Positions 24,409-24,427 of a stretch of 24,427 nucleotides of DNA are shown in pieces (within the stretch, counting starts at the first letter, position 1; every line of letters starts with the position of its first letter). Position numbers and translations under genes: made by a program. The stretch covers positions 1 to 24,427 of the forward strand of contig CAKSOE010000039.1 in assembly GCA_934476675.1 (NCBI GenBank), read 5' to 3'. The DNA comes from an uncultured Clostridia bacterium. Its GTDB lineage: Bacteria; Bacillota; Clostridia; UBA1381. The notes beneath the pieces are model-generated. The model was not told the origin of the DNA and did no database searches. It worked only from the letters and a program-made list of their open reading frames with translations.

Positions 24409-24427
24409 AAAAATATCATTTTGGAGG
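24389..24427. repeat. Inverted repeat with a Shine-Dalgarno in its right arm
   Basis: CCTCCAAGATGATAT (24389-24403) and ATATCATTTTGGAGG (24413-24427) pair over 15 positions with one G-U wobble and a 9-base loop. The right arm ends in GGAGG, which looks like the ribosome site of a gene just outside the window. The left arm carries the matching CCTCC. It can be read as a DNA operator around the -10 box, or as an RNA hairpin hiding the ribosome site if transcription starts further upstream. Confidence 0.7.

Noticed and set aside
1..24427. tRNA, rRNA, insertion sequence or prophage genes
   Set aside because: I saw no cloverleaf-like segments, transposase or integrase motifs, or phage structural genes in any frame.

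Overview
The window reads as a chromosomal segment of an anaerobic Gram-positive Firmicute of the Clostridia type, probably a gut organism. The evidence is strong AAGGAGG-type ribosome sites, tight ATGA-overlapping operons, a cell-wall protein with three SLH domains, and a sugar-acid and deoxysugar catabolic gene set. This is inference from gene content; no rRNA or other phylogenetic marker is present.

Region 1 (1-10053). A 57-base direct repeat pair lies upstream of one very large exported surface protein (about 3209 residues, 366-9995). Its order is signal peptide, FG-GAP-like repeats, a Ser/Thr/Ala-rich section, FnIII, Ig-like modules, about 15 InlB-B-like repeats, a Gly/Ser linker and three SLH domains. 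A perfect 14-bp terminator hairpin follows.

Region 2 (10063-14047). A clear promoter drives a compact housekeeping operon: rnhB, a YraN/UPF0102 gene, an M19 dipeptidase, rsmE, a sirtuin (cobB-like) and an Sfp-type phosphopantetheinyl transferase. Most of its genes overlap. It runs 13 bases into a convergent AraC regulator gene.

Region 3 (14035-17552). The AraC regulator is divergent from the uronate genes kduI and kduD. kduI is fused in frame to an upstream beta-sandwich, carbohydrate-binding-like gene. A perfect Shine-Dalgarno and an ATG are kept at the canonical KduI start. The junction looks like the product of a one-base deletion that removed a stop codon. KduI and KduD convert 5-keto-4-deoxyuronate (from unsaturated pectin or glycosaminoglycan uronates) to 2-keto-3-deoxygluconate.

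Region 4 (17607-23036). A LacI regulator is followed by four tightly linked genes: a zinc-ligand-less MDR dehydrogenase, a TIM-barrel isomerase/epimerase-like protein, a GH57-like protein and a radical SAM protein with a Cys-rich C-terminus. The 11-mer GGTTTTGCAAA occurs both just after the lacI promoter and in front of the operon, which suggests a single regulon. I do not recognise the pathway. It is the best candidate here for an undescribed metabolic system.

Region 5 (23081-24427). fucO (lactaldehyde reductase) has its own strong promoter, with a GntR-like dyad over the -10 box. The window ends in a 15-bp inverted repeat. Its right arm carries the GGAGG that should serve the next gene, outside the window.
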